Assembly (NCBI GenBank): GCA_046331625.1
Contig: JAXLQL010000031.1
Span: forward strand, 26,000-89,999
Origin: JAXLQL01 sp046331625
GTDB taxonomy: Bacteria > Acidobacteriota > Terriglobia > Bryobacterales > Bryobacteraceae
Direction of reading: 5' to 3'
Length of the DNA stretch: 64,000 bases
This document shows positions 50,641 through 60,287 of the stretch, one piece after another. Position 1 is the stretch's first letter. Each line of letters opens with the position of its first letter. Both the position numbers and the translations under genes were made by a program. A model generated the notes under the pieces. It worked only from the letters and a program-made list of their open reading frames with translations. It was not told the DNA's origin and made no database searches.

Positions 50641-51999
50641 ATGGTCATCTACCTCCCCTCACAGGCCACCGGCGAGTCGGTCGGGCTCGATGAACTGACG
50701 CCACGGGAAATCGTGGTCGAACTCGACAAGTACGTGATTGGGCAGGCCGAGGCCAAGCGCTCGGTGGCGATCGCGCTGCGCAACCGGATCCGGAGGCAGC
50801 GGCTCGAACCGGAAATGGCCGAGGAGGTGATGCCCAAGAACATCCTCATGATCGGCCCCACGGGCGTAGGCAAAACGGAGCTCGCCCGGCGGCTGGCCAA
50901 GCTCGCCAATTCGCCTTTTCTCAAGGTGGAGGCGAGCAAGTTCACCGAGGTGGGCTATGTGGGGCGCGACGTCGAGTCAATGATTCGCGACCTCGTGGAG
51001 ATCGCCATCGACATGGTTCGCGAAGAGAAGCTCGACGAGGTGGCTGAGCGCGCCGAGCGCAACGCCGAAGACCGCTTGCTGGATCTGTTGATGCCCACTC
51101 AGCCTGAAGGCAGCGACAGCGTGGAGAAGACCCGCGACAAGCTGCGCGAGCGCCTGCGTGCCGGAAAGCTCGACGACCGCACCGTGGAAGTGGACGTGAA
51201 AGAGCGCGGCCCCGCCCTCGAATTCGCCTCCACGATGGGCCTCGAGGAGATGGACGTCAACTTCAAAGACGTGCTGGGCAATTTCTTCTCGCCGCGATCG
51301 CGCAAACGCAAAATGCGTGTGGGCGAAGCGTTCGAATACCTCATCCAGGAAGAGGAGCAGAAGCTTGTCGACATGGATCACGTCACGCGCATCGCCATCG
51401 AGCGCGTGGAGCGCAACGGCATCATCTTCCTCGACGAGGTGGACAAGATCGCCGGGCGCGAAGGCGGGCACGGTCCGGACGTGAGCCGCGAAGGCGTGCA
51501 GCGCGACATCCTGCCGATCGTGGAAGGCACCACCGTGAACACGCGCTACGGCTTCGTGCGCACGGATCACATCCTCTTCATCGCCGCCGGCGCGTTTCAC
51601 GTCTCGAAACCGAGCGACCTGATCCCCGAACTGCAGGGGCGCTTTCCGATTCGCGTGGAACTCAAGTCGCTCAGCGAAGAAGACTTCATCCGCATCTTGA
51701 AGGAGCCCAAGGCCGCGCTCGTCAAGCAGTACACGGCGCTTCTCGAGACGGAAGGGATCAAGCTCGGCTTCACCGAAGACGCGCTGCAGGAGATCGCCAA
51801 GATCGCTACTGCGCTCAATCGCGACATGGAGAACATCGGCGCGCGGCGGCTGCATACGATCATGGAGAAGGTGCTCGAAACCATCTCGTTCGATGGGCCC
51901 GATCTCAAGAAGAAGACGCTGAAGGTGGACGCGGCGTACGTGCGGCAGCAGCTTGCCGACATCGTCAAGGATCAGGACCTGAGCCGATACATTCTCTAA
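50641..51999 (+). CDS. hslU: ATP-dependent unfoldase subunit HslU
   Basis: 452-residue AAA+ ATPase partner of HslV. The N-domain has LTPREIVVELDKYVIGQ, Walker A is GPTGVGKTEL, the pore motif is GYVGRDVE, the intermediate domain runs from about 110 to 240, and Walker B is GIIFLDEVDKI. The C-terminal tail DLSRYIL, which inserts into HslV to activate it, is intact. Its stop overlaps the following lipoprotein gene by 1 nt. Confidence 0.97.
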   Translation: MVIYLPSQATGESVGLDELTPREIVVELDKYVIGQAEAKRSVAIALRNRIRRQRLEPEMAEEVMPKNILMIGPTGVGKTELARRLAKLANSPFLKVEASKFTEVGYVGRDVESMIRDLVEIAIDMVREEKLDEVAERAERNAEDRLLDLLMPTQPEGSDSVEKTRDKLRERLRAGKLDDRTVEVDVKERGPALEFASTMGLEEMDVNFKDVLGNFFSPRSRKRKMRVGEAFEYLIQEEEQKLVDMDHVTRIAIERVERNGIIFLDEVDKIAGREGGHGPDVSREGVQRDILPIVEGTTVNTRYGFVRTDHILFIAAGAFHVSKPSDLIPELQGRFPIRVELKSLSEEDFIRILKEPKAALVKQYTALLETEGIKLGFTEDALQEIAKIATALNRDMENIGARRLHTIMEKVLETISFDGPDLKKKTLKVDAAYVRQQLADIVKDQDLSRYIL

Positions 52000-52949
52000 T
52001 GCGCTCCGCTGTGGCTCTGATGCGTTCCGCTCTACTCGCCCCGGTTGTGGTTGCGTTAACGGGGTGCGGATACGTCGGTCCGCCGCTTCCGCCGTCACTC
52101 CACATTCCCATGCCGGTGGCCGATCTCGCAGCGCGCCAGGTTTCCGGACGCGTAGAGATCCACTTCACGGCGCCCAAGGAAACCACCGACCGCGTGCCGA
52201 TCCAACGCCTGAGTGCGATCGAGCTGAAGATGGGCGAGACGATGATTCCCGTGGCGTCACTGAAGCCGGGTCCGGTGGAGGCGACGGCTGAGGTGGGCGC
52301 GCTCGCGGGCAAGACGGTGACGGTGGCGGTGCGAACGGCATCGCTGAAGCAGAAGTGGTCCGACTGGCGGCAAGTGGAGATCGAACTAGCGCCGGCGCTC
52401 GCGACACCCGCGGCCGCACGCGCCGAGTCACACCCGCGCGGAGTGCGCTTGGCATGGGACTCGGCGGGTCCACTGGTGCGAGTGTGGAAGCGCGCAACGG
52501 GCCGGGAGGCGTTCCTGGCGGTGGCCGAGGTAAGCGGCAACGAGTGGATCGACGCGGATGCTCCATTCGGCACCCCGCAGGCCTACCGGCTGCAATCGAT
52601 CGCCAAAGTCAGCGGCGGCGAAGCCGAGAGCGAGCGGACCGAGGTGATCGAGATCACCCCCGAGGACAAGTTCCCGCCCGCGCCGCCCAAAGGGCTGACC
52701 GCGGTGACGGGGATCAACGCGATCGAGCTCGCGTGGGACCGGAGTCCCGAGCCCGACGTCGTGGCGTACGTGGTTTACCGTGCCGTGGGCGACGGAGCGA
52801 TGGCGAAGCACGGCGATCCGGGTCCGGCGGCGAGCTTCAGTGATCGCGATGTGAAGGCCGGGGTGCGGTACCGGTATCGGGTGACGGCGGTGGATGCTCG
52901 GGGGAATGAGAGCGGTCAGAGCGACGAGGCGGAACTGGTGGCGCAGTGA
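51999..52949 (+). CDS. Lipoprotein with fibronectin type III-like domains
   Basis: 316 residues: a signal peptide with lipobox LTGC, then PPLPPSLHIP and at least two fibronectin-like beta-sandwich domains (about 45-125 and 220-315; IELAWDRSPEPDVVAYVVYR in the last). Its function is unknown. It is probably co-transcribed with hslVU, as the ATG overlaps the hslU stop codon. Confidence 0.75.
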   Translation: MRSAVALMRSALLAPVVVALTGCGYVGPPLPPSLHIPMPVADLAARQVSGRVEIHFTAPKETTDRVPIQRLSAIELKMGETMIPVASLKPGPVEATAEVGALAGKTVTVAVRTASLKQKWSDWRQVEIELAPALATPAAARAESHPRGVRLAWDSAGPLVRVWKRATGREAFLAVAEVSGNEWIDADAPFGTPQAYRLQSIAKVSGGEAESERTEVIEITPEDKFPPAPPKGLTAVTGINAIELAWDRSPEPDVVAYVVYRAVGDGAMAKHGDPGPAASFSDRDVKAGVRYRYRVTAVDARGNESGQSDEAELVAQ

Positions 52950-52953
52950 AGGT

Positions 52954-54276
52954 TCACCCGCGACCCGCCCATTTCCCCCGCACTTCCACCTGCGCGGACC
53001 GCAACCGCTCGCTGTACTCCACGCGCCGCGGCCACTGCCTCGGGATCTGGGCCAACTGCTCGCGCGCCGAGTCGCGCACCTGAGCCAGCTTGGGCAGCGG
53101 CTCCACCAATCGCCCTCCCCGGACCACCGGCCGCAGTAATGGCACCGGAGTCTCACCGGCGCCATCGCAGCCGACGCACTCATCGATCGCGGCAATCACG
53201 TCGCGGTCGCGATAGCGAAACACCTGCTTCGGACCGGGATACGTCTCCTTGCCCGGACTCAGCTTGATCACTCCATGCTTCACGCCCGCGTGCTCGATCT
53301 CGGCGAGCTTGTACACCGCGCCGAGCGCCGGCGCGTCCACCGATGCCGCGAGTTCCGTGCCGACACCGAACGAGTCGATCGGCGCTCCCGCCGCAACGAG
53401 CGCGGCGATCTTGGTTTCGTTGAGATCGCCGCTGGCCATGATTTTGGCATCGGCGAGTCCGGCGTCGTCGAGGATCTTGCGCACGCCGCGCGCGAGTTCA
53501 CCGAGGTCGCCGCTGTCGAGCCGAACGCCCCACAGCGGACGCCCGAGCGCCGCGGCACGGCGAGCGCCTTCGAGCGTGTCATAGGTGTCGATGAGGTAAA
53601 CCGTGCCTTCGCCGAGCAACTGCTGGAGCCGGGCAAAGGATTCGCGCTCGGTGTCGAATGACTGGATCCACGAGTGCGCCGTCGTTCCGTAGACTGGGAT
53701 CCCGTAGCGGTATCCGGCCTCGGCGTTGCTCGTGCCCGCGCACCCGCCCACGTAGGCAGCCCTTGCCGCGAGCGTGCCTGCTTCGGGCGAGTGTGCTCGC
53801 CGCGTTCCGAACTCTACAGTGGAGCGCCCAGCCGCGGCTTCCGCCACGCGAGATGCCTTCGACGCGATCAGCGTCTGGAAGGAAATCATCGCGAGCAGAT
53901 AGGTCTCCGGGATCTGCGCCTCGCACAGGGGGCCGCGGACGATCATCAGAGGCTCGCCCGCGAAGGCCGGGGTCCCTTCGGGCATCGCCCAGACGTCGCC
54001 CGTGAAGCGGAACTCGCGCAGTAACTCCCAGAACTCGGCGGGCGCGTGCGCGAATTGCGGCAGAGTCCGCAGATACTCGATCTCATCGTGCGAGAAATCG
54101 AGCCCGAGCAGATACTCGACGGCTTGCTCGAGTCCAGCGGCGATCAGATAGTCGCGCCCGGCGGGCAGCCTGCGGACGAACAACTCGAACGTGGCGCGAT
54201 CCCGATGCTTGCCGGCGGCGGCGTACCCCGCCGACATCGTCAACTCGTAGAGGTCCGTCAGCAGGCCATGCGGCAT
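52954..54276 (-). CDS. pncB: Nicotinate phosphoribosyltransferase
   Basis: 440-residue NAD-salvage enzyme converting nicotinate and PRPP to nicotinate mononucleotide. LLTDLYELTMSAGY at the N-terminus, the phospho-histidine site in TTAHSWIQSF and the active-site GVRLDSGDL and ASGDLNE motifs are typical. It lies 5 nt after the DUF4340 gene and ends the exporter operon; the functional link is not evident. The C-terminal ~60 residues include a CVGCDG pair. Confidence 0.95.
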   Translation of the reverse strand: MPHGLLTDLYELTMSAGYAAAGKHRDRATFELFVRRLPAGRDYLIAAGLEQAVEYLLGLDFSHDEIEYLRTLPQFAHAPAEFWELLREFRFTGDVWAMPEGTPAFAGEPLMIVRGPLCEAQIPETYLLAMISFQTLIASKASRVAEAAAGRSTVEFGTRRAHSPEAGTLAARAAYVGGCAGTSNAEAGYRYGIPVYGTTAHSWIQSFDTERESFARLQQLLGEGTVYLIDTYDTLEGARRAAALGRPLWGVRLDSGDLGELARGVRKILDDAGLADAKIMASGDLNETKIAALVAAGAPIDSFGVGTELAASVDAPALGAVYKLAEIEHAGVKHGVIKLSPGKETYPGPKQVFRYRDRDVIAAIDECVGCDGAGETPVPLLRPVVRGGRLVEPLPKLAQVRDSAREQLAQIPRQWPRRVEYSERLRSAQVEVRGKWAGRG

Positions 54277-54281
54277 CGGCG

Positions 54282-55652
54282 CTACTTCTTCTTGCCTTCG
54301 TCCTTTTTGGCGTCGTCTTTTTTGGGGGGCGCGGGTTCCTTCACGTCAGCCGCGGCTTTCTTTAGCTCTTCCACGGTCTTGGCGTCCACTTCATAGACGC
54401 TCGGCTCGTTTTCGCGAATGGCGAAATACTTGTCGCCCGTTTTCGAGACCAGCACCTTTTCGGTGCGCTGGCCTTCTTTCGAAGTGACCGTGGCTTCGAG
54501 GATGGGCGTGGTGTAACCGGTGTCGACGAACTTCGCCGCCGCCAAGTCACGCAGCTTGTCGATGAGGGCCTGGACGCTGGTGGCGTCGAGCTCCTTGTTG
54601 CCTTCTTTCCACTTGGCGTCTTTCTCCTTGGGATCTTTGGCGAACGTGCGGACCTTGCCTTCATCACGGATCTCGACACGATTCGGGTCGTTCCATCCGA
54701 AATCGAAGATCTTCTTCTGGCGATAGTCGTCGATCGCCTTGGAGATGCCGTCGCCGAGATCGGAGCCCACCTTGTAAGCTCCCTCGAGAGACGAACCCTT
54801 GGCATAGTAGGCGTTGTCTTTCGACTTCCGCACTTCGATCTGCTGCGTGCCGGCCGCATCGGTCACCTTGGCCACGGCCACCACGGCGGCGCCCGCGAAT
54901 TCCTTCTGCGCTTTGGCGCTGTCATCGGCCGAGACCGCCGGATCCATCTTGGCGTCTTTGACCTTCCGCACCAGTTCTTCCACGTGGCCGCCATCGGCGC
55001 GCATGGGCTTCGGTTTGACGAGCTGCCACTCGTTCTGGTTGTTCTTGCCGAACTCGGCTGTCGAGCCTTTCACCGTCAGCTCGATGCGGCTGAGCTTGTC
55101 GGAGTCGAACGCGACCAGCCGCTTGTCCTGCAGGTCTTTCCACGTCTTGTCGATGCTGGTCTTGTTGGCGCTAGCCAGCGTGAACACGCGCGGATCGCCA
55201 TCCACTTTGGCGAAGAATCCGCCGGAAGTGGGCGTCTCATCGCCGATCAGCAACTTGGTGGTCTTGCCGTCTTTCGTCTTGAGCGCGAGCGCCAGTTGCG
55301 GATTCGTCAAGCCGAAGTTCCCCAGATCGCCCGCCTTCTCTTCGATCAGCCGCTCGGAATTGAGAGGATTGAACGAATTCGCCAGCAAGTTCGCTGCGTC
55401 GGCGTCGGTCCGCATTTCCTTGGGCGCGATGAGCTTCCACTTGTTGTCGGCGCCGCGCTCGATGGTAGTGGTTTCGCCGCCTTTGGCGATGTCGATCCTC
55501 GTCAATTGATCCACGTGCAAAGCCGTGATCTTCGGAGGCGCATCGGCCGCCGGTTGGCCTTCTTTGGCCTTCTCCGAGCGGTTCGAGAACCAGAGGCCGG
55601 CAGCAAGCGCGGCGAGCACGCCGGCCCAGACCAGTAGTCCGCGAAGTTTCAT
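54282..55652 (-). CDS. DUF4340-domain protein of a Gld-type exporter operon
   Basis: 456 residues. One N-terminal transmembrane helix (residues 5-22) is followed by a large periplasmic part made of repeated DUF4340 segments (SRIELTVKGSTAEFGK-type strands) and a lysine-rich C-terminus (PPKKDDAKKDEGKKK). DUF4340 proteins are found with GldA/F/G-like ABC exporters, as here; the role is unknown. It begins 7 nt after the gldG-like gene. Confidence 0.85.
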   Translation of the reverse strand: MKLRGLLVWAGVLAALAAGLWFSNRSEKAKEGQPAADAPPKITALHVDQLTRIDIAKGGETTTIERGADNKWKLIAPKEMRTDADAANLLANSFNPLNSERLIEEKAGDLGNFGLTNPQLALALKTKDGKTTKLLIGDETPTSGGFFAKVDGDPRVFTLASANKTSIDKTWKDLQDKRLVAFDSDKLSRIELTVKGSTAEFGKNNQNEWQLVKPKPMRADGGHVEELVRKVKDAKMDPAVSADDSAKAQKEFAGAAVVAVAKVTDAAGTQQIEVRKSKDNAYYAKGSSLEGAYKVGSDLGDGISKAIDDYRQKKIFDFGWNDPNRVEIRDEGKVRTFAKDPKEKDAKWKEGNKELDATSVQALIDKLRDLAAAKFVDTGYTTPILEATVTSKEGQRTEKVLVSKTGDKYFAIRENEPSVYEVDAKTVEELKKAAADVKEPAPPKKDDAKKDEGKKK

Positions 55653-55659
55653 TCTCTGG

Positions 55660-57045
55660 TTACCTCCGCTTCCACCAGACGCTCAGACCCATGGCCAGGA
55701 AGGCCAAAGGCAGCACGCCGAGAGAATAAAACAGAATCATGCGCATTTGTCGCGCGTTCAAAGACAGACGCCGGTCTTCGGGTTCCTTGGGCCGGATCGA
55801 GATCAGGTCCTCGTCTTGCGACAGCCAGTTGAACATGTTCATCACCAGGTCGCGATTGCCGCCGAAGCGGAGGAAGTTGTTCGACGCGAATCCGGACGTG
55901 CCCACTACCACGAAGCGGCCCTGCTCTTTTTCCTTGCCTGTGTTGTAGGAACCCGCCGCCGCGAGCACGTGCGGACCCTTCTTGTCTTTGCTTTGATCGA
56001 GCCGGATCTCGGGCGAACTGATGCGCGTGGTGGCGTACGAATTGGCGGAGCTCGAGAACAACTTGTCGACCGTGGTCTTGCCGCCGGACTTCACTTCGAG
56101 CGATCGCACCAGCGGCATCGCCGCCGCGGTTTCACGCATCTCACGAACGATCGCGTGGTTCTCGTAGCTAGTCACGAGAGGCATTTCCGGACCGAGCCCG
56201 AAGACTTGGCCGACGGGGCTGAGGTCGAGCACGAGATCCTTGTTCACGGTGACGCCCCAACCCTCGATCAGTTTGGTAAGGGCGGCGTTCTCGTCGGTTT
56301 CGTCTTTGGCGAACTTCACCGGCGGATCGAGCAGGAACAGCGCGCGGCCGCCGCCTTCCACAAATTTCTGAATCGCGTCGACGGCCGGCGGCAAGTAGTC
56401 GCGCTTGGGCCCGGCCACCATGAGTACCGTGCAATCCTTCGGGATCTCCGCCTTCTCGACGAGCGAGAGTTCCTGGGTCTTGTAGTTGTTGCGCTCGAGG
56501 TACTCCTTGAGTCCGCTGACGCCGCTGCGATCGGAATCGCTGAAGGCGCGCTCGCCGCTTCCCTTGATGGCGCAGGCCATGCGCTGGCCGCCCTTCAGCG
56601 CGCGGATCAGCGCGCCGGTGAGCTCCTCTTCGGTGACAGACTTGGCCTCTTCCTTCTTTTCGCCCACGCGGACGAAGGTAGTGCCGAAGTTGCGCACGCC
56701 TTCGGATCGGGCCAATTGCGGCTTCTTTTCCGGATCGACGTACTCGACGGAGACGCGCGAGGAGAGGTTGTCGTACTGGTCGAGCAGGTCTTTCGCGCCG
56801 CCGGGGTTCGCGAAGTTCTGGGTGCGGTCGAAATACTGGATCTTGACGTCTTGGGTGAGGCCCTTGATCACCTTCGCCGTCTGATCAGAAAGGCTGAACC
56901 GCTTGTTCGCCGTCGAATCATAACTCTTGTTGTGCCGGTTGGCCAGGAAATTGGCGATCGTGAGCGCCGCCAGAATTACCGCCGTATAGACGGCTACGTA
57001 GGCGCCGAAGCGAGTCTGTTTGGCTTGTAGGATTCCCGATGCCAT
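55660..57045 (-). CDS. GldG-like ABC exporter auxiliary protein
   Basis: 461 residues. An N-terminal helix (about 15-33) is followed by a large periplasmic domain of the ABC_transp_aux type with KRFSLSDQTAKVIKGL and VDAIQKFVEGGGRALFLLDPP, and a C-terminal transmembrane helix before WWKRR. In gliding bacteria GldG works with GldA and GldF; in other phyla the exporter's cargo is unknown. It begins 3 nt after the permease stop. Confidence 0.87.
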   Translation of the reverse strand: MASGILQAKQTRFGAYVAVYTAVILAALTIANFLANRHNKSYDSTANKRFSLSDQTAKVIKGLTQDVKIQYFDRTQNFANPGGAKDLLDQYDNLSSRVSVEYVDPEKKPQLARSEGVRNFGTTFVRVGEKKEEAKSVTEEELTGALIRALKGGQRMACAIKGSGERAFSDSDRSGVSGLKEYLERNNYKTQELSLVEKAEIPKDCTVLMVAGPKRDYLPPAVDAIQKFVEGGGRALFLLDPPVKFAKDETDENAALTKLIEGWGVTVNKDLVLDLSPVGQVFGLGPEMPLVTSYENHAIVREMRETAAAMPLVRSLEVKSGGKTTVDKLFSSSANSYATTRISSPEIRLDQSKDKKGPHVLAAAGSYNTGKEKEQGRFVVVGTSGFASNNFLRFGGNRDLVMNMFNWLSQDEDLISIRPKEPEDRRLSLNARQMRMILFYSLGVLPLAFLAMGLSVWWKRR

Positions 57046-57048
57046 CGA

Positions 57049-57816
57049 TTACGACCTCCACCGCAGCGATTCCATCGACCGGGCCGTGAGGAACAGCCCG
57101 AAGAAGATGAACGACAGGTAGAACACTGCGTCTTTGAGATTGAGCACGCCCTTGGAGAACGGCTCGTAGTGCTCCACCACCGACAGGTACGACATCACTT
57201 TTCCCGCCGTGCTCGTCTCGAATGACGATGCCCACGAAAGGATCCACAGTAGCAGGCTGATGGCGAAAGTGCCCGCGCCGGCCACGATCTGGTTCTTGGT
57301 GCAGGAGGAGATGAACGTGCCGATCGCGAGCAAACATCCGCCTTGCAGCAGCAGCCCGAGCAGGCCCACCAGCACTGGCTTGAGATCAGGCTTGCCGTAG
57401 AGGAACAGGATCACGATGTTCAGCAGCGAGATGCCGAGCAAGCACCCATACATCATCCACGCAGCCAGAAACTTGCCGAGAATGATCTCGACATCGGTTA
57501 CGGGCGAAGTAGTAAGCAGCTCGATCGTGCCTTGGCGCTTTTCTTCGGCGAACACGCGCATGGTGATCATCGGGATCAGGAACAATCCGAACACGCTGAC
57601 GTTCATCAGCAGCGGCCGGACGACGCTTTCGTTCACGTCCATCGGCATGCCGCGCCCCATCATTTGCGACTGCATTCCCATTTGCACGAAGAATGCCGTA
57701 GCCGCCCAGAAGATGTAGCCGGAGATGATCGCGAAGAACACCATCAGGCCATAGGCTACCGGAGATGCGAAGTAACTTTTCAGTTCCTTTTTACAAATGG
57801 TCCAAACGTTGCTCAT
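57049..57816 (-). CDS. GldF-like ABC exporter permease
   Basis: 255 residues with six predicted helices of the ABC-2 type. Marker stretches are ICKKELKSYFASPVAYG at the N-terminus, FAEEKRQGTIELLTTSPV after the second helix and ILGKFLAAW. It should form the channel driven by the ATPase encoded just upstream, whose stop overlaps its ATG as ATGA. Confidence 0.9.
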   Translation of the reverse strand: MSNVWTICKKELKSYFASPVAYGLMVFFAIISGYIFWAATAFFVQMGMQSQMMGRGMPMDVNESVVRPLLMNVSVFGLFLIPMITMRVFAEEKRQGTIELLTTSPVTDVEIILGKFLAAWMMYGCLLGISLLNIVILFLYGKPDLKPVLVGLLGLLLQGGCLLAIGTFISSCTKNQIVAGAGTFAISLLLWILSWASSFETSTAGKVMSYLSVVEHYEPFSKGVLNLKDAVFYLSFIFFGLFLTARSMESLRWRS

Positions 57817-58780
57817 TGGTTCTCTCCCTGGGCGGGCGCAGCGGCGTCCGCCGAAGTCAGTTGGAGGAAGATTTCTTCCAGGCTATAAGCCACCGCGTGC
57901 AACTCGTGAAGATTCCAGCCGGACTCGACCACCGCCCGCGCCAGCTCGGGCCGGATGTGCCGCCCTTGCAGGCTCTCCACTTCGAACTTCGAGCGGTAGG
58001 TCTTTGGCGTCTTTGGCCACCACGCGGCTCACGCCCGAGACCTGCTCGAGCTTCTGCTGGATCTGCGAAGCGTTCGCCTCGCCGGAGATCTCGAGTGCCA
58101 CGGACTCCAGCGCCGCGCATGCGGCGGTGAGGTTCTCCACCAGAGTCCGTGGCCACCACGCGGCCCTTGTTGATGATGATCACGCGCTCGCACGTCTGCT
58201 CCACTTCGAGGCAGGATGTGCGTGCTCGGAAATGATGGTGTGCTCGTAGTTCCTTGATCAACTGGCGCGTCTCGATGATCTGCTTGGGATCGAGACCGGC
58301 GGTGAACTCGTCGAGGATCAGCACATCGGGGTTGTGGATGATGGCTTGGGCGAGGCCCACGCGCTGGCGGTAACCTTTGGATAGCTTCGAGATGAGCTTG
58401 GTCTTGACGTCCGCCACGCGGCAGCGTTCGGCCACTTCGTCCACGCGGCGGCTGAGGTCAGCCTTGGCGACCCCCTTCAGCCGGCCGACGAAGTGCAGAT
58501 ACTCGACCACTTCCATTTCCGGATACAGCGGAGGCGTTTCCGGCAGGTAGCCGATCCGTTTCTTGACTTCCATCGGGTTTTCCGACACGTCGAATCCCGC
58601 CACTTCCGCCGTGCCTTGGGAGGGCGGCAGGAAGCAGGTGAGAACTCGCATCGTGGTGGTCTTGCCAGCGCCGTTGGGTCCCAGGAAGCCGACGATCTGG
58701 CCCTTGGGGACCTCGAACGAAACGTTATTCACGGCAACCGTGCGCGCATAGCGCTTCGTAAGGCTTTCGACTTTGATCAT
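57813..58780 (-). pseudogene. GldA-like ABC exporter ATPase gene with a cluster of indels
   Basis: The first ~175 residues are intact: Walker A GPNGAGKTTT, signature LSKGYRQRV and Walker B VLILDEFTAGLD. In 58201-58257 the frame changes three times, so the H-loop region is scrambled: fragments EHTII, STHILP and EVEQT appear in three frames. One more shift lies in 58131-58147 and another in 57990-58004. After correction the protein would continue with VENLTAACAALESVALEI and end WNLHELHAVAYSLEEIF...GENQ, with its TGA overlapping the permease ATG. Uncorrected, translation runs to 57857 in the wrong frame. Either true decay or local sequencing/assembly errors. Confidence 0.8.
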
Positions 58781-58969
58781 AGAGTTGTGATTGCTCGACA
58801 GACAGGGATTGGGATGCGTACCGGAGACTGCAAGGGGTTGTACCGACTCTCCATGATAAGAAGACGCGGACGGGCTGTCAAACGGAAGCAGCTCCCCTCG
58901 AGAGGCCAGGCCGGTACTCGCCTGCCCGTGCGATATCCTGAAGTGTCATTTCCACGCAAAGGAGCGCCC

Positions 58970-60274
58970 ATGTCTTACCCGATGTCCGACCCGACGTCTG
59001 ACCCGATCTCCCGGCGGAACCTCGTCAAGGCCGCCACCGTTGCCGCCGCGCCCGCCTTCATCCCCAGCCTGTCCGCCGCGAACGAAGTTCCGTTCGGTTT
59101 CATCGGAGCCGGTGGCCGCGGCTACTACCTGATGGAGCGGCTCTTCGTCGGAAGCGGCAAGAACGTACGCGTGCTCGGCGTTTGCGACACCTACGAGAAC
59201 AATCGCAACCGCGGCAAAGATCGCGTGCAGACGATGGGCAAGAACACGCCGGCCACCTACAACGACTTCAACGAGTTGCTGGCCAACCGCGACATCGAGA
59301 CGGTGGTGATCGCCACGCCCGAGCATCTGCATTTCCAGATGACCATCGCCGCTCTCAAGGCTGGTAAAAATATCTATATCGAGAAGCCGCTGGCGCACAC
59401 GATCGAGGAAGGCGAAGAGATCCTGCGCGTGGCCAAGCAGGCGGGCAAGAAGGTGCAGGTGGGCACGCAGAACCGGAGCAACTCCATCTACGGGATGGCG
59501 AAGCTGATGGTGCAGCAGGGCATGATCGGCGACTGCCACTACGTGCGCGCGTTTTGGTATCGCAATGCGCTGCCGGGCGGAGCTCCGGCGTGGCGCTACA
59601 CGATTCCCAAGGAGTCCACCGAACAGAATACCGATTGGAGTCGATTCCTGGGATCGGCCAACAAGCGCTCGTTCGACAAGCCGCGCTACTTCCAGTGGCG
59701 CCTTTACTGGGACTACTCGGGCGGCATCTCCACCGATCTGCTGGTGCACCAAACGGACATCACGAATTTTGTTTTGGGAAAGAGCATGCCGCATTCGTGC
59801 ATGGCGTCCGGCGGCATCTATCGTTGGGTGGAAGACGATCGGGAAGTGCCCGATACGATGAGCGCCCTCTACGACTACGACGACAAGTTCCACCTGAACT
59901 ATAGCTGCTACCTGGGCAACGACCAGTACGGCTACGGCGAGCAGTTCTGCGGCGACGAAGGCACCATCGAAGTGGTGAATCGCTCCACGCTCACCTATAC
60001 TCCGCAGAAGTTCGGCGGATCGCCCCCAGCGCATCTGGCGCAGAAACTCTCGACCCGCAAGGAAATGAAGATCGATCTGCCCGGCAACGACAACCTCGCC
60101 GTGGAAGCGCACCTGCGCAATCTCGTCGAGGCCGTGCAAGGCAAGGCGACGCTGGTTGCGCCACCGGAAGTGGGCCAGCAAGCCGCGATCCCGGGGCACA
60201 TGGCCACGCTTTCGATCCGCAACAACAAGCGCGTCGTTTGGGACGACAAGACGCGCAAAGTCAGCTTCACCTGA
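58970..60274 (+). CDS. Gfo/Idh/MocA-family oxidoreductase with Tat signal
   Basis: 434 residues. A twin-arginine signal (ISRRNLVKAATVAAAPAF) is followed by a nucleotide-binding domain with GFIGAGGRGYYL and the family signature EKPLAHTIEEG, then a C-terminal domain with STDLLVHQTDITNFV. It is probably an exported sugar-type oxidoreductase, a group expanded in Acidobacteriota. ATG 58970 is chosen because AAAGGAG lies just upstream and it begins the signal. The 189-nt space before it, shared with the divergent ATPase gene, shows no other gene. Confidence 0.92.
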   Translation: MSYPMSDPTSDPISRRNLVKAATVAAAPAFIPSLSAANEVPFGFIGAGGRGYYLMERLFVGSGKNVRVLGVCDTYENNRNRGKDRVQTMGKNTPATYNDFNELLANRDIETVVIATPEHLHFQMTIAALKAGKNIYIEKPLAHTIEEGEEILRVAKQAGKKVQVGTQNRSNSIYGMAKLMVQQGMIGDCHYVRAFWYRNALPGGAPAWRYTIPKESTEQNTDWSRFLGSANKRSFDKPRYFQWRLYWDYSGGISTDLLVHQTDITNFVLGKSMPHSCMASGGIYRWVEDDREVPDTMSALYDYDDKFHLNYSCYLGNDQYGYGEQFCGDEGTIEVVNRSTLTYTPQKFGGSPPAHLAQKLSTRKEMKIDLPGNDNLAVEAHLRNLVEAVQGKATLVAPPEVGQQAAIPGHMATLSIRNNKRVVWDDKTRKVSFT

Positions 60275-60287
60275 GGCCGGAGCCGCG

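Noticed and set aside
55525..57030. 501-codon + frame opposite the gldG-like gene
   Set aside because: Mirror of the codon structure of the real - strand gene; no motif or ribosome-binding site.
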